Below, piece by piece: positions 25,244 to 34,553 of a stretch of 64,000 nucleotides of DNA (position 1 is the first letter of the stretch; each line of letters opens with the position of its first letter). This DNA comes from Paenibacillus profundus. GTDB lineage: Bacteria; Bacillota; Bacilli; Paenibacillales; Paenibacillaceae. The stretch is from positions 1 through 64,000 of the forward strand of contig NZ_JAJNBZ010000001.1 in assembly GCF_021369635.1 (NCBI RefSeq). The letters are read 5' to 3'. A program made the position numbers and the translations under genes. The notes below the pieces were generated by a model, which searched no databases, was not told where the DNA came from, and was given only the letters and a program-made list of their open reading frames with translations.

Positions 25244-27516
25244 ATCTCGTGAGGCGATCGAACACGACGAAGCGTTCGGCATCACAGAAGCCGCCTTCGT
25301 CAACGAAGTACTTACAGCAGTTTCTGTTCTCGTATTGGGATGAAAGGCTAGTATGGACTTGCCTAATCGCAATGTGCTGGCAATGGATCGTCATGCTTGA
25401 GCCGTACTGGTTCGAAGAGACGATTGTTATGTCCAAGGCATCCTTGATTGTGCTCTGGGTCGCTTCTCTCCTCTTTCCCAGACATTTTTCCGGGAGACTC
25501 TTCATCGGTCTTCCTCTAATTTTGTGGGTGGTCTATAAAGAACTCATTCAATACGATCTATGGGTTGCCGGCAGCAAAATATCGGAATCATTAGTTTCCT
25601 TCCATCCTTATATTTGGTTTGTGCTCGGCTTGTGGCTGGTCTACGAAGCTATTGGCCAAATTGTCAGAGGAAGCGGCAGGGTTATTATTTGGCTTCTTAT
25701 GCAAATTATCGTATTTGGAATATTAGACTCCTTCACGGAAACGATGCTCTGGGAGCAAGTGGCTTGGATTGTCGGCGCTTCATTAGTCTGGCTCATCACT
25801 TTGCATTTTGGACAAATGAAGCAGCAGTACCCCCATATGTGGCGCAACTCGTTGCGTTATCCGCTTCAAATGGGGATGAGTGCCTTCTTTATCATTGCCG
25901 TTATCATGTCTATCGGAGTTAGCGTGCCAGAGTTCGAACCGATTTTAACGGATCCTTATACCGCTTGGAGTAATCGCTACGGCGATGGTGACAATATCGT
26001 CAAGCGAATGATGTCGGACGTCACAGGCTCCAACGATGCGCCGCGCACGAGCACATCGGGGTACAGCCAGCAGGATAGCCAGCTCGGGAACGGGTTTCAA
26101 ATGGACTATATGCCTGTTATGACCGTGCAATCCGATGCGAGAGGATACTGGCGGGGTGAGGCAAAGGAGCTGTACACCGGGCAAGGCTGGAGGGATCTGA
26201 ACCGGACCGACGGGCAGGAACGAGTGAAAACAAACACGCGTATTGAATCGGAAGGTGCGCCATCTAGCGATATACAGACCCGTGAGATTAAGCAGACATT
26301 CCATATGTTGAGCGGACAACCATATCCGGTGCTGTTCGGCATGCAGGCGATTGAATCCATTAATGACATTAAGACCGAAAATATCGGTGAGCTCTGGTGG
26401 AATGGAAGAGATAGCGAGATTCATTATATGGGTTCGCCAAGTGCTCCATATCCGGAGAGCTACACGGTGATTTCCCGGGTTCCTGTCGTGTCGGAGGAGA
26501 AGCTGCGTCAAGCTTCTGCAGGTGATGACAACGCCGCAGAGCATCTCGGCTTCAGCAAGTACATTCAACTTCCGGAGAAGCTGCCGCCCCGTGTGCGCGA
26601 TCTTGCCGAGCAGTTGACGGCTGATGCGACGAACAATTACGATAAAGCGAAGCAAATCGAGAGCTATTTGCGCAGCCAGTTCCAGTATACGAATACACCG
26701 GATATCTCACTGCGCACCAGTGAAGATTTCGTAGATGGGTTCTTGTTTGAAGTGAAGGAAGGGTATTGTGATTATTTCTCAACGGCGATGGCCGTGATGC
26801 TCCGCTCGGTCAACGTGCCGACCCGCTGGGTCAAAGGCTATGCGCCAGGCGTGCGTGAAGGCATGAGCGAGCATATGATGCTGGGCCAATTCGATCCCGA
26901 TTCTGGTGGAACGTTCCGTGTAACGAATGCAGATGCTCATTCATGGGTGGAAGTGTATATGGGCGATTACGGTTGGATCGCATTTGAGCCAACACCTGGA
27001 TTCAGCTTGCCTCGATGGGAACCGAAGGAAGAAGAGAAGACTGAACCAATAGCCGAGCAAGAGAAGAACAAAGAGAAGGATGAGGACAAATCAGCTCCGG
27101 GCCAGCAAGATGAGACACAAGCGTCTTTACCGGCTTGGGTGACAACAGTAGCTCGAATCATCGTCCTTGCTGTCCTTATCGGTGCGCTTGTGCTTCTCTT
27201 ATGGAGATGGCGCTCGGTTGGTTTCTCGCTGCGGTGGATCCGCATGTTGAAGCGCAATCTGACGCCTGATGAAAAAATTGTTCTGGAGACCGAAATGTGG
27301 ATCAGTTATTGCCGCCTGAAGGGGTTGCGCAAAGCGCCGCATGAAACGGTTCGAGAAGCGGCCTTCCGTTGGTGTAAAGGCAATGATGAACGCTATGCCT
27401 CCGTCAATACGATCGTTCCACTGTTTGAACAAGCAAAATATGGTCACGCTCTCACTCAGGAAGCAGATATTGAGCGATTGAAAGCTGCTGTCCGTCAGTT
27501 TAAACGGGCGGGATGA
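25240..27516 (+). CDS. Transglutaminase-domain membrane protein
   Basis: A 758-residue protein with about five or six N-terminal membrane helices, an extracytoplasmic transglutaminase-like domain with the Cys-His-Asp triad C510 (KEGYCDYFSTAMA), H567 (DAHSWVEV) and D576, a charged Glu/Lys linker (residues 590-625), one more helix (about 635-655) and a C-terminal DUF4129-like region (WISYCRLKGLRKAPHETVREAA). The TTG start overlaps the preceding stop, with GGGAGGTGAGG upstream. The layout is that of TgpA-like proteins. A role in envelope protein processing is inference. Confidence 0.92.
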   Translation: MNLVRRSNTTKRSASQKPPSSTKYLQQFLFSYWDERLVWTCLIAMCWQWIVMLEPYWFEETIVMSKASLIVLWVASLLFPRHFSGRLFIGLPLILWVVYKELIQYDLWVAGSKISESLVSFHPYIWFVLGLWLVYEAIGQIVRGSGRVIIWLLMQIIVFGILDSFTETMLWEQVAWIVGASLVWLITLHFGQMKQQYPHMWRNSLRYPLQMGMSAFFIIAVIMSIGVSVPEFEPILTDPYTAWSNRYGDGDNIVKRMMSDVTGSNDAPRTSTSGYSQQDSQLGNGFQMDYMPVMTVQSDARGYWRGEAKELYTGQGWRDLNRTDGQERVKTNTRIESEGAPSSDIQTREIKQTFHMLSGQPYPVLFGMQAIESINDIKTENIGELWWNGRDSEIHYMGSPSAPYPESYTVISRVPVVSEEKLRQASAGDDNAAEHLGFSKYIQLPEKLPPRVRDLAEQLTADATNNYDKAKQIESYLRSQFQYTNTPDISLRTSEDFVDGFLFEVKEGYCDYFSTAMAVMLRSVNVPTRWVKGYAPGVREGMSEHMMLGQFDPDSGGTFRVTNADAHSWVEVYMGDYGWIAFEPTPGFSLPRWEPKEEEKTEPIAEQEKNKEKDEDKSAPGQQDETQASLPAWVTTVARIIVLAVLIGALVLLLWRWRSVGFSLRWIRMLKRNLTPDEKIVLETEMWISYCRLKGLRKAPHETVREAAFRWCKGNDERYASVNTIVPLFEQAKYGHALTQEADIERLKAAVRQFKRAG

Positions 27517-27597
27517 TTATAGAACGTAACGAATGGATACGGTAAAATGAAACAGAGAGAAAGGTAGAGAATGAGCTCGTGATTGTGACGATTACAT

Positions 27598-27627
27598 GTC
27601 GTTCCGCACAGGAACGGCATTTTTTTG
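27598..27627 (+). terminator. Terminator of the moxR/DUF58/transglutaminase operon
   Basis: CGTTCC and GGAACG (27600-27616) with flanking pairs form a compact hairpin, followed by seven T (27620-27626). The T-run overlaps the -35 box of the next promoter. Confidence 0.75.
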
Positions 27628-27654
27628 CACGAAAAACAAAGAATATGGTATAGT
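27625..27654 (+). promoter_or_regulatory. Promoter of the yqeG operon
   Basis: TTGCAC (27625-27630), 18 bp, TATAGT (27649-27654), 28 bp before the start codon. The T-run of the upstream terminator supplies the first bases of the -35 box. Confidence 0.7.
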
Positions 27655-27681
27655 TTTTCGTATGAAAACGAGGTGACTGCT

Positions 27682-28206
27682 TTGTTGGAAGGGCTTATTC
27701 CCCGTCTTCGGGTAAGCACGGTCTATGATATTGATCTGGCTATGCTTAAGGAGAAAGGGATTCAAGGGATTATTACAGACTTGGATAATACCCTTGTAGG
27801 TGCGAAAGACCCTCTGGCGACACCGCAACTAGCCGCATGGCTGGAGGAAGTGAAACGCCAAAAATTTAAAGTGGTTATTGTATCGAACAATGATCATACA
27901 CGCGTATCCCGCTTCGCAACGCCGCTCGATATTCAGTTCGTTCATGCGGCGCGCAAGCCATCGCAACGAGCCTTTCATAAAGCGCTTCAGCTAATGGGGC
28001 TCACACCAGATCAAACGGTCGTCGTCGGCGACCAGATGCTTACAGATGTTCTTGGAGGCAATCGCATTGGTATGTTTACAATATTGGTCCAGCCGATAGC
28101 CATTCAGGACGAAGGTTGGATGACACGCGTCAATCGACGCATCGAGCGCATCGTTACGGCTCGACTGCGTAAAAAGGGATTGTGGCACGAGGAGGAACGA
28201 CATTGA
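27682..28206 (+). CDS. yqeG: YqeG-family HAD phosphatase
   Basis: A 174-residue HAD-superfamily hydrolase of subfamily IIIA. Motif I is ITDLDNTLVG with the nucleophile and acid Asp pair, motif II is VSNN, and motif IV region is VVGDQMLTDVLGGNR. The proposed start is the TTG at 27682 after GAGGTGA; the adjacent TTG at 27685 is equally possible. First gene of the conserved yqeG-yqeH-aroE-yhbY-nadD-yqeK-rsfS-yqeM run. Substrate unknown. Confidence 0.92.
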   Translation: MLEGLIPRLRVSTVYDIDLAMLKEKGIQGIITDLDNTLVGAKDPLATPQLAAWLEEVKRQKFKVVIVSNNDHTRVSRFATPLDIQFVHAARKPSQRAFHKALQLMGLTPDQTVVVGDQMLTDVLGGNRIGMFTILVQPIAIQDEGWMTRVNRRIERIVTARLRKKGLWHEEERH

Positions 28207-29324
28207 GTGATGAAATAAAAGAGGCACGAGCTTGCAGTGGTTGTGGCGTAACGCTGCAAACGGAGCATTCTGAACAACCAGGATATGTGCCAGCAAAAGC
28301 ATTGGAACGGACGCCGATCATTTGTCAGCGCTGTTTCCGGATTAAACATTATAACGAAGCGGCTTCTGTCGCAATAGACCAGGATGAATTTTTGCGCATG
28401 CTGGGACGCATCGGCAAGGAAGACGCGCTCGTCATTCATATCGTTGACTTGTTCGATTTTGATGGGAGCGTCATTTCGGGGTTACAGCGCTTCGTTGGCA
28501 CCAACCCGGTGCTGCTGGTCGTGAACAAAATTGACTTGCTGCCGAAAGCGACGAACTGGAATCGCATTACGAATTGGGTACAGCGGCAGGCGAAGGAGCA
28601 CGGCTTGCGCATCGTTGACGTCATTCTCGTCAGCGCAAAGCGCAACCTTGGCTTCGATCGACTGGTAGACCAGGTGGGTGAGTGGCGGCAAAGACGCGAT
28701 GTGTATGTCGTCGGTGCTACCAATGTCGGAAAATCAACCCTGATTAACCGTCTCATCAACGATTACAGCGATATGGAACAAGAATTGACGACGTCGCGCT
28801 ATCCGGGTACGACACTCGATGTTGTGCATATTCCGCTTGATGACGGCAAGCATATTATCGATACACCGGGAATTGTATACCCGAGCCGCATGACTGAGCT
28901 GGCGCATCGTGATGATTTGGGCGCGCTGCTGCCTGACAAGCCGCTGAAGCCTGCAGTATATCAGTTGAATGAAGGGCAGACGTTGTTCTTCGGCGCTTTT
29001 GCGCGTTTCGACTTCGTGGAAGGGGAACGCCAGTCATTTACTTGCTATGTGTCGAATGGGCTTCCGATTCACCGGACCAAGCTGGAACGGGCTGACGAGT
29101 TGTACCGTGACCACCGCGGCGATATGTTGGCTCCGCCTACGCGTGAACGTGTGGACGAACTGCCTGCTTGGACGAAGCATCAATTTCGAATTGCGCGCGG
29201 AAGCGAGACGGACGTCTTTATTTCAGGTCTCGGATGGGTAACTTGCAACGGAACGACCGGGGCGCTGGTGGAGGTTCATGCTCCCAAAGGAGTAAAGGTG
29301 CTGACACGCCATTCGTTGCTTTAA
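28203..29324 (+). CDS. yqeH: YqeH circularly permuted GTPase, ribosome assembly
   Basis: A 373-residue GTPase needed for 30S subunit assembly. The N-terminal zinc finger has CSGCG and CQRC. The G motifs are in permuted order: G4 NKID, G5 SAK, then G1 GATNVGKST and G3 DTPG. The C-terminal domain (ERADELYRDHRGDMLAPP) is the RNA-binding part. The TTG at 28203 overlaps the yqeG stop (TTGA), with GAGGAA before it. Confidence 0.95.
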   Translation: MSDEIKEARACSGCGVTLQTEHSEQPGYVPAKALERTPIICQRCFRIKHYNEAASVAIDQDEFLRMLGRIGKEDALVIHIVDLFDFDGSVISGLQRFVGTNPVLLVVNKIDLLPKATNWNRITNWVQRQAKEHGLRIVDVILVSAKRNLGFDRLVDQVGEWRQRRDVYVVGATNVGKSTLINRLINDYSDMEQELTTSRYPGTTLDVVHIPLDDGKHIIDTPGIVYPSRMTELAHRDDLGALLPDKPLKPAVYQLNEGQTLFFGAFARFDFVEGERQSFTCYVSNGLPIHRTKLERADELYRDHRGDMLAPPTRERVDELPAWTKHQFRIARGSETDVFISGLGWVTCNGTTGALVEVHAPKGVKVLTRHSLL

Positions 29325-29366
29325 ACGATAATGTTTTATACAAACATGGGTAGGGAGCGTAGAACG

Positions 29367-30248
29367 ATGGAACCGGATGCGGTAGTATCAGTGGGGAATG
29401 TTCGGGCGTTGGACAGTTCAACGACGTTGTATGCGGTCATCGGCGATCCGATAAAGCATTCCAAATCACCGCTCATGCATAACGTGGCTTTGCAGAGCCT
29501 TGATGTAAACGGGATCTATACCGCATTTCATGTGCCGCCGGATGAGCTGGAGCAGGCCATAAAGGGAATTCGCGCGCTTGGCATCGGCGGAGTTAATGTG
29601 ACGATTCCCCATAAAGAACGTGTCATGGCGTATTTGGATAATATCGACGAGAGCGCCCAAGTTATCGGAGCGGTCAACACGATCGTCCGCCGCGACGGGA
29701 AGCTTATCGGATATAATACGGATGGTCTCGGCTATGTACGATCTCTGAAGGAAGAGATGATTCCACATGTTTCTGCAGCCCGGATTCTGTTAATCGGTGC
29801 CGGCGGCGCGGCACGCGGAATCGCCTATGCACTGTTGAAGGAAGGCTGCCAGGAGCTAATCATTGCCAATCGGACGGTCGAAAGAGCGCAGGCGTTAGCC
29901 GACGATTTGTCTCCTTATGGTCCGATACGTGTCGTGCCGTTGCTGGATGCTCCAGTCATCGATGCAGAACAGGTTGATATCGTCATCAATACGACATCTG
30001 TCGGCATGCATCCTGACGTTGCAGCCATTCCTCTCAATCCGGATTGGCTGCAGCCTCATATGATTGTGAGCGATATCGTCTATAATCCGCTCGAGACCGC
30101 ACTGGTGCAGGCCGCACAGCGGACAGGCTGCCGAACGCATAGCGGCCTCGGAATGTTCGTCTATCAGGGCGCGATCGCGTTTGAAATGTGGACCGGCAAA
30201 CAGGCTCCTGCGGAGCTGATGAGACAAGAAGTATTACGTACGCTATAA
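29367..30248 (+). CDS. aroE: Shikimate dehydrogenase
   Basis: A 293-residue enzyme reducing 3-dehydroshikimate to shikimate with NADPH in aromatic amino acid synthesis. Substrate residues lie in IGDPIKHSKSPLMHN and in NVTIPHKE (catalytic Lys), with NTDGLGY; the cofactor loop is LIGAGGAARGIAYAL. GTGCAGGCC and HSGLGMFVYQG follow. The ATG at 29367 follows TAGGGAGCG; an ATG at 29331 lacks a good ribosome binding site. Confidence 0.95.
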   Translation: MEPDAVVSVGNVRALDSSTTLYAVIGDPIKHSKSPLMHNVALQSLDVNGIYTAFHVPPDELEQAIKGIRALGIGGVNVTIPHKERVMAYLDNIDESAQVIGAVNTIVRRDGKLIGYNTDGLGYVRSLKEEMIPHVSAARILLIGAGGAARGIAYALLKEGCQELIIANRTVERAQALADDLSPYGPIRVVPLLDAPVIDAEQVDIVINTTSVGMHPDVAAIPLNPDWLQPHMIVSDIVYNPLETALVQAAQRTGCRTHSGLGMFVYQGAIAFEMWTGKQAPAELMRQEVLRTL

Positions 30249-30399
30249 TAAACTGCAGGCGAACTCGTTCGGATTGTCGATGTCGGCATGGAAGTTTGTG
30301 AGGCCGCAGGTTACTTCATGTGCGTGCTCGAAAGGGACTTTTTGAGTACCTTTTCCAAGAATTTTATAACATTATGATACAGATAAGGCAGGTAAACAT

Positions 30400-30690
30400 A
30401 TGCTAACGGGTAAACAGAAACGCTATTTGCGATCTCTCGCACATCATGTACAGCCTATTTTTCAAGTAGGCAAGGGCGGAACGAACGATCAACTCATTCG
30501 TCACATTCAAGAAGCATTGGAAGTGCGCGAATTGATTAAAGTGTCGATCTTGAATAATTGTATGGAAGATCGCTATGAAGTGGCAGAGCAATTGTCTTCA
30601 CGTTCGGGTGCAGAGCTTGTGCAGGTTATCGGCAAGATGATTGTCCTGTATAAGGAGTCTGAAGAGAAAAAACAGATTGAATTGCCTTAA
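30400..30690 (+). CDS. yhbY: YhbY/CRS1-domain RNA-binding protein
   Basis: A 96-residue protein consisting of one CRM domain, binding pre-50S ribosomal RNA. The GKGG loop (IFQVGKGGTNDQLI) and LTGKQKRYLRSLAHH are signatures. It keeps its usual place between aroE and nadD. The 150 bp upstream contain a possible weak promoter but no gene. Confidence 0.94.
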   Translation: MLTGKQKRYLRSLAHHVQPIFQVGKGGTNDQLIRHIQEALEVRELIKVSILNNCMEDRYEVAEQLSSRSGAELVQVIGKMIVLYKESEEKKQIELP

Positions 30691-30710
30691 TCGGCACAGG
30701 AGGCCTACCC

Positions 30711-31319
30711 ATGAAACAAATCGGCATCATGGGCGGTACGTTTGACCCGATACATCTCGGACATCTGGTCGCTGCGGAGTGTGCGCTGGAAGCGGCACGG
30801 CTGGATGAAGTGTGGTTCATGCCGGCTAGCGTTCCTCCACATAAATCCCGCCAGCCGTTCGCTTCTATTGAGCAACGTCTGGAGATGACGAAGCTTGCGG
30901 TGCAGGGAAATCCGTGCTTTCGAGTGAGCGATTGGGAGTATGCGAGCGGAGGAGTATCGTATACAGTAGATACTGCAACAGGCTTGCGGGAGACGCATCC
31001 AGATGTGGAATGGTCATGGATCATCGGAGGCGATATGGTCGCTTATTTGCCGCAATGGCATCGTATCGATGAATTAATGACCAGCATAACATTTATTGGG
31101 CTCCGACGTCCGGGAACGCCGTGGCACTTGGATATGCTGCCCGTTGCATGGCGTGAACGCATTAGCGCTGCATACATGCCGCAAATGGACATATCGTCTA
31201 CGATGATTAGACAGCGCCTTGCTGAGGGCAGATCCATTCGTTACTTGGTGCCGGATGCGGTTGAACAATATATAGCAAGGTGGGGGCTTTATGAATCAAG
31301 TACGCGAAGAAATGATTGA
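30711..31319 (+). CDS. nadD: Nicotinate-nucleotide adenylyltransferase
   Basis: A 202-residue enzyme joining nicotinate mononucleotide with ATP in NAD synthesis. GGTFDPIHLGHL (residues 8-19) has the nucleotide-binding HxGH, and ISSTMIRQRLAEG the second ATP-binding motif. AGGAGG precedes the ATG. It overlaps yqeK by 29 bp, so the two are coupled. Confidence 0.96.
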   Translation: MKQIGIMGGTFDPIHLGHLVAAECALEAARLDEVWFMPASVPPHKSRQPFASIEQRLEMTKLAVQGNPCFRVSDWEYASGGVSYTVDTATGLRETHPDVEWSWIIGGDMVAYLPQWHRIDELMTSITFIGLRRPGTPWHLDMLPVAWRERISAAYMPQMDISSTMIRQRLAEGRSIRYLVPDAVEQYIARWGLYESSTRRND

Positions 31320-31875
31320 GTCCGTCCAAGCTCAAATGCCGGAACAGCGCTGGCAGCATACACAAGGAGTAATGGATACGGCGATTCGGCTCGCGAACAA
31401 ATACGGAGCAGACCCAATCAAGGCGGAGGCAGCAGCCATTCTGCATGATGTAGCCAAATACTGGCCGACGGCGCGAATGGAAGAGATCATCCGCGAGCAG
31501 CATATGCCGCCGGAGCTGTTGCAGCATGACAAGCAGTTGTGGCACGCTCCTGTCGGAGCATATGTCGCTCAGCATGAATATGGGATCGAAGACAAAGAAA
31601 TACTGGATGCCATACGGTATCATACATCAGGACGCGTTCATATGACGCTGCTGGACAAAATCGTATGTTTGGCAGATTATATCGAACCTGGACGCGATTT
31701 TCCAGGTGTTGACCGCATCCGCGAGTTGGCAGAGCGCGATGTGAACACAGCCCTCGTAGCGGGGTTTGATTCGACGATCAGCTTCTTGCTCGCCAAACGC
31801 CGGCGCGTCTTTCCGCTTACGATACTGGCAAGAAACAGTTTGATTGAAGAGCTGGAACAAGAGCTTTACAAATGA
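31291..31875 (+). CDS. yqeK: HD-domain hydrolase YqeK (Ap4A hydrolase)
   Basis: A 194-residue HD-domain phosphohydrolase. Metal ligands are visible in RWQHTQGV, AAILHDVAKYW, LWHAPVGA and YHTSGRVHMTLLDKIVCLADYIEPGR. Family members split diadenosine tetraphosphate symmetrically. It starts inside nadD and is followed 15 bp later by rsfS. Confidence 0.94.
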   Translation: MNQVREEMIESVQAQMPEQRWQHTQGVMDTAIRLANKYGADPIKAEAAAILHDVAKYWPTARMEEIIREQHMPPELLQHDKQLWHAPVGAYVAQHEYGIEDKEILDAIRYHTSGRVHMTLLDKIVCLADYIEPGRDFPGVDRIRELAERDVNTALVAGFDSTISFLLAKRRRVFPLTILARNSLIEELEQELYK

Positions 31876-31890
31876 GATGGAGGTTGAACA

Positions 31891-32238
31891 ATGGCAATCA
31901 CTTCAAAACAATTGCTTGAGATCGCCGTAGACGCGGCTGAAGATAAAAAGGCGATGAATCTCGTCGTCCTGGATTTGCAAGGCATTTCCCTCATAGCGGA
32001 CTACTTTGTCGTCTGTCACGGGAACTCGGACACTCAGGTCCAAGCTATTACGAACGAAATTCGCAAGCGCGCACATGAAGCAGGCGTTCACATTCGCGGT
32101 ACGGAAGGCTTTGATTCGGCTCGCTGGGTTCTTGTGGATATGGGCGATGTCATCGTGCATGTGTTCCATCGCGACGAACGGGAATACTACAGCATTGAGA
32201 AGCTGTGGTCCGATGCGAAAGTTGTGGAAATGGCATGA
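31891..32238 (+). CDS. rsfS: Ribosome silencing factor RsfS
   Basis: A 115-residue protein that binds uL14 and blocks joining of ribosomal subunits when nutrients are low. Core segments are VVLDLQGISLIADYFVVCHG and GFDSARWVLVDMGDVIVHVFH. GGAGGTTGAAC precedes the ATG. Overlaps the next start by 4 bp. Confidence 0.95.
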   Translation: MAITSKQLLEIAVDAAEDKKAMNLVVLDLQGISLIADYFVVCHGNSDTQVQAITNEIRKRAHEAGVHIRGTEGFDSARWVLVDMGDVIVHVFHRDEREYYSIEKLWSDAKVVEMA

Positions 32239-33188
32239 CCTTGGTTGCAGGTATGATTCAACAATTAACGGTTGCGCGTGAAGTCTCTCCATACGGTTAT
32301 TTTTTAACAGATGGCGAACTGGACGTGCTGCTGCACTACTCGGAAATGACCGGACCGATAAAGCCAGGCGAGCAGGTGGATGTATTTCTGTTCTTCGATA
32401 CAGAAGACCGACTAGCCTCCACGATGAAGCGCCCGTATTTGACACTTGGCGAAGTAGCTTGTCTGAAGGTGGCCGATATCCACCCGAAGTACGGCTGCTT
32501 CTTGGAAATGGGCATTGGTCGCCAATTGCTGCTGCCGAGGGGCGAAATGCCGGAATACGAACCGCTTCATCCTCAGTTGGGTGATGATGTGTACGTCAAA
32601 ATGGCACACGATAAGTTTGGCCGTCTCGTTGCACTTCCCGCGCGGGAGGACGATTTGATTCCGCTCGTTTTTCATGCGCCGGAAGCATGGCTCAATACTT
32701 GGCATGAGGCGATTGTGTACCGTGCTCTGAAGATGGGGACGTTCTTCGTGATCGACGGCGCTCCGCTTGGCTTCGGCATCATCGGCCTGCTGCATGAATC
32801 CCAACGCCCGCGGCCGCTCCGGCTCGGTGAACGGGTTCGTGTTCGAATTACGCACGTGCGCGAGGACGGGCGCGTAAACGTCACGACCGCAGAACGCAAG
32901 GAAGTCGGCATGGATAAGGATGCGGATCGGTTGTTCCGTTTCTTGAAGGAGCGCCCGAACGGGACGATGCCATACTCGGATGAGACGCCGGCTGATATCG
33001 TGAAGCAGCGCTTTAACATGAGCAAATCCGCATTTAAGAGATCGATCGGCCGCTTGATGAAAGCGGGACTTATTGACCAGAACGGAAGCTGGACGGAGTT
33101 GACTCAAGCAGGAAAGAATCTGGCAGCCGATGAATTGGCGGGCGTGCTGCAGCAGGCGCAGTCGGAGCCGCGCAAGCCGAGCCGTTAA
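32235..33188 (+). CDS. CvfB-like S1 RNA-binding protein
   Basis: A 317-residue protein with tandem S1-type OB domains and a C-terminal winged helix, the layout of CvfB/YitL. VSPYGYFLTDGELDVLLH is the first S1-like unit, KYGCFLEMGIGRQLLLP the second, RVRVRITHVREDGRVNVT the third, and SKSAFKRSIGRLMKAGLI the winged helix. The ATG at 32235 overlaps the rsfS stop; an ATG at 32253 is possible. It sits between rsfS and yqeM, where B. subtilis has no such gene. Confidence 0.85.
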   Translation: MTLVAGMIQQLTVAREVSPYGYFLTDGELDVLLHYSEMTGPIKPGEQVDVFLFFDTEDRLASTMKRPYLTLGEVACLKVADIHPKYGCFLEMGIGRQLLLPRGEMPEYEPLHPQLGDDVYVKMAHDKFGRLVALPAREDDLIPLVFHAPEAWLNTWHEAIVYRALKMGTFFVIDGAPLGFGIIGLLHESQRPRPLRLGERVRVRITHVREDGRVNVTTAERKEVGMDKDADRLFRFLKERPNGTMPYSDETPADIVKQRFNMSKSAFKRSIGRLMKAGLIDQNGSWTELTQAGKNLAADELAGVLQQAQSEPRKPSR

Positions 33189-33230
33189 AAGAGGTTGTCC
33201 AAAAGGGCCCCTTTTCAGCACCGGACTTTC
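33189..33230 (+). repeat. Dispersed intergenic repeat, copy A
   Basis: AGAGGTTGTCCAAAAGGG followed by CCCCTTTT and CAGCACCGGACTT. It matches the reverse complement of 38680-38722 in core and flanks. The centre is a near-palindrome of A4G3 and C4T4. It lies between the CvfB-like gene and yqeM. Confidence 0.5.
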
Positions 33231-33315
33231 GAGAGTGAATGCAGGATTCGATGTTGAATGACATCTTAGGATGCTTCGTAATCAAAAAGGGACGGGATGA
33301 GGAAGGACGAGAGTA

Positions 33316-34092
33316 ATGGAATCGTACGGTCGATTTGCAGAGGTGTATGACCGCTTAATGGCGGATATGCCCTATGAAGAATGGATTGCTTTCGCCGAAG
33401 CGGCATGGCAGCGATACGGAAGCGGGAAGCCTGAACGCGTTGTTGATCTTGGATGTGGAACTGGCAATATTTCACTGCCGTTAGCGGCGCTAGGCTATGA
33501 GGTCATTGGGATAGATCTATCTGAGACGATGCTATCCATCGCCCAGAACAAGATGGCTGCTCATCCTCCGCTGCAGGGGAACATGCAATGGGTGTGCCAA
33601 GATATGCGTCACTGGTCAGTTCCTAATTCCGTGGATGCAGTCGTTTCCTTTTGCGATTGCTTGAACTATATTACGGAACAAAGTGAAGTCAAGCAGGTGC
33701 TTCAGGCGACTTACGACCAGTTGCGTCCGGGTGGAATATTTCTCTTCGATGTGCTGTCTATCCGCCAATTCGAAGAGTATGCGAGTACGCAGCCTTTTGC
33801 CTATGATGAGGAAGACATCGCCTACATATGGTTCTCCGATTTTGATGAGGGACGCAAGGAGATCGAGCATCAGTTGACGTTGTTTGTTCGTCAAGAGAAC
33901 GGCGGTTTGTTTGAACGGGTGGATGAAGCCCATGTGCAGCGCGCCTATGATATTCAGTGGCTTGCACAAAGTTTAAGAGATGCCGGTTTCAATAAGATTG
34001 AGATGTTTGCCGATTTTACATGGGAGAAGCCGGATGCTGACGCGCAGCGAATTTTCTTCGCCGCGGTGAAAGAGGAAGCAGCGTGCTCGTGA
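33316..34092 (+). CDS. yqeM: SAM-dependent methyltransferase YqeM
   Basis: A 258-residue class I methyltransferase. The SAM-binding motif I is VVDLGCGTGNISLPLA, followed by the acidic residue of GYEVIGIDLSETML and DAVVSFCDCLNYI (motif IV region). Starts at an ATG after GGAAGGACGAGAG. Its place after rsfS and before the com genes matches B. subtilis yqeM. Substrate unknown. Confidence 0.9.
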   Translation: MESYGRFAEVYDRLMADMPYEEWIAFAEAAWQRYGSGKPERVVDLGCGTGNISLPLAALGYEVIGIDLSETMLSIAQNKMAAHPPLQGNMQWVCQDMRHWSVPNSVDAVVSFCDCLNYITEQSEVKQVLQATYDQLRPGGIFLFDVLSIRQFEEYASTQPFAYDEEDIAYIWFSDFDEGRKEIEHQLTLFVRQENGGLFERVDEAHVQRAYDIQWLAQSLRDAGFNKIEMFADFTWEKPDADAQRIFFAAVKEEAACS

Positions 34093-34103
34093 TGCGACAA
34101 ACA

Positions 34104-34132
34104 TTGACAATATGCGTTTTTTTCTTTACAAT
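34104..34132 (+). promoter_or_regulatory. Promoter of the leuS T-box transcript
   Basis: TTGACA (34104-34109), 17 bp, TACAAT (34127-34132): a near-consensus sigma-A promoter just after yqeM. Confidence 0.85.
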
Positions 34133-34179
34133 ATAGCTACTTGCGACTGATCGCAGGTACATACACGTTACATTTGAAT

Positions 34180-34446
34180 AGGTGTAGCAAAGACAACGAA
34201 GAGGAATAGTAGCTTGTCGACCATCTGTCAGAGAGCCGGTGTTGGGTGGGAACCGGTGGTGGAAGAAGGTGAACTCGCCTCAGAGTCGCGCAGCGGAAGC
34301 GGAAGGGCTATGCTGCGACGCGTCACCCGCGTTACAGGTGCAGAGGGAGTGAAAGGCAAAGCATGTCTTTCGCTAACTAGGGTGGTACCACGGGAATTAT
34401 GCCTCTCGTCCCTAGCGATTACGCTACGGACGGGGGGCTTTTTTGC
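34180..34446 (+). promoter_or_regulatory. T-box riboswitch, leucine type
   Basis: A tRNA-sensing leader controlling leuS. The conserved T-box AGGGTGGTACCACGGG spans 34379-34394. Stem I carries AGAGAG and a specifier-loop candidate GAACTCGCC with CTC at 34274-34276, a leucine codon. The terminator has arms CTCGTCC and GGACGGGG (about 34403-34438) followed by six T (34439-34444). Uncharged tRNA-Leu would stabilise the antiterminator and turn on leuS. Confidence 0.95.
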
Positions 34447-34553
34447 TGAATAATGGAGTTACGGCGTTGCATTATTACAGCTTGCATTATTGCTTAGGCA
34501 CTTCAATGTGGCTTGCGCGTGCAGCTACATGGTGCAGCATGAGGAGGATTAGG

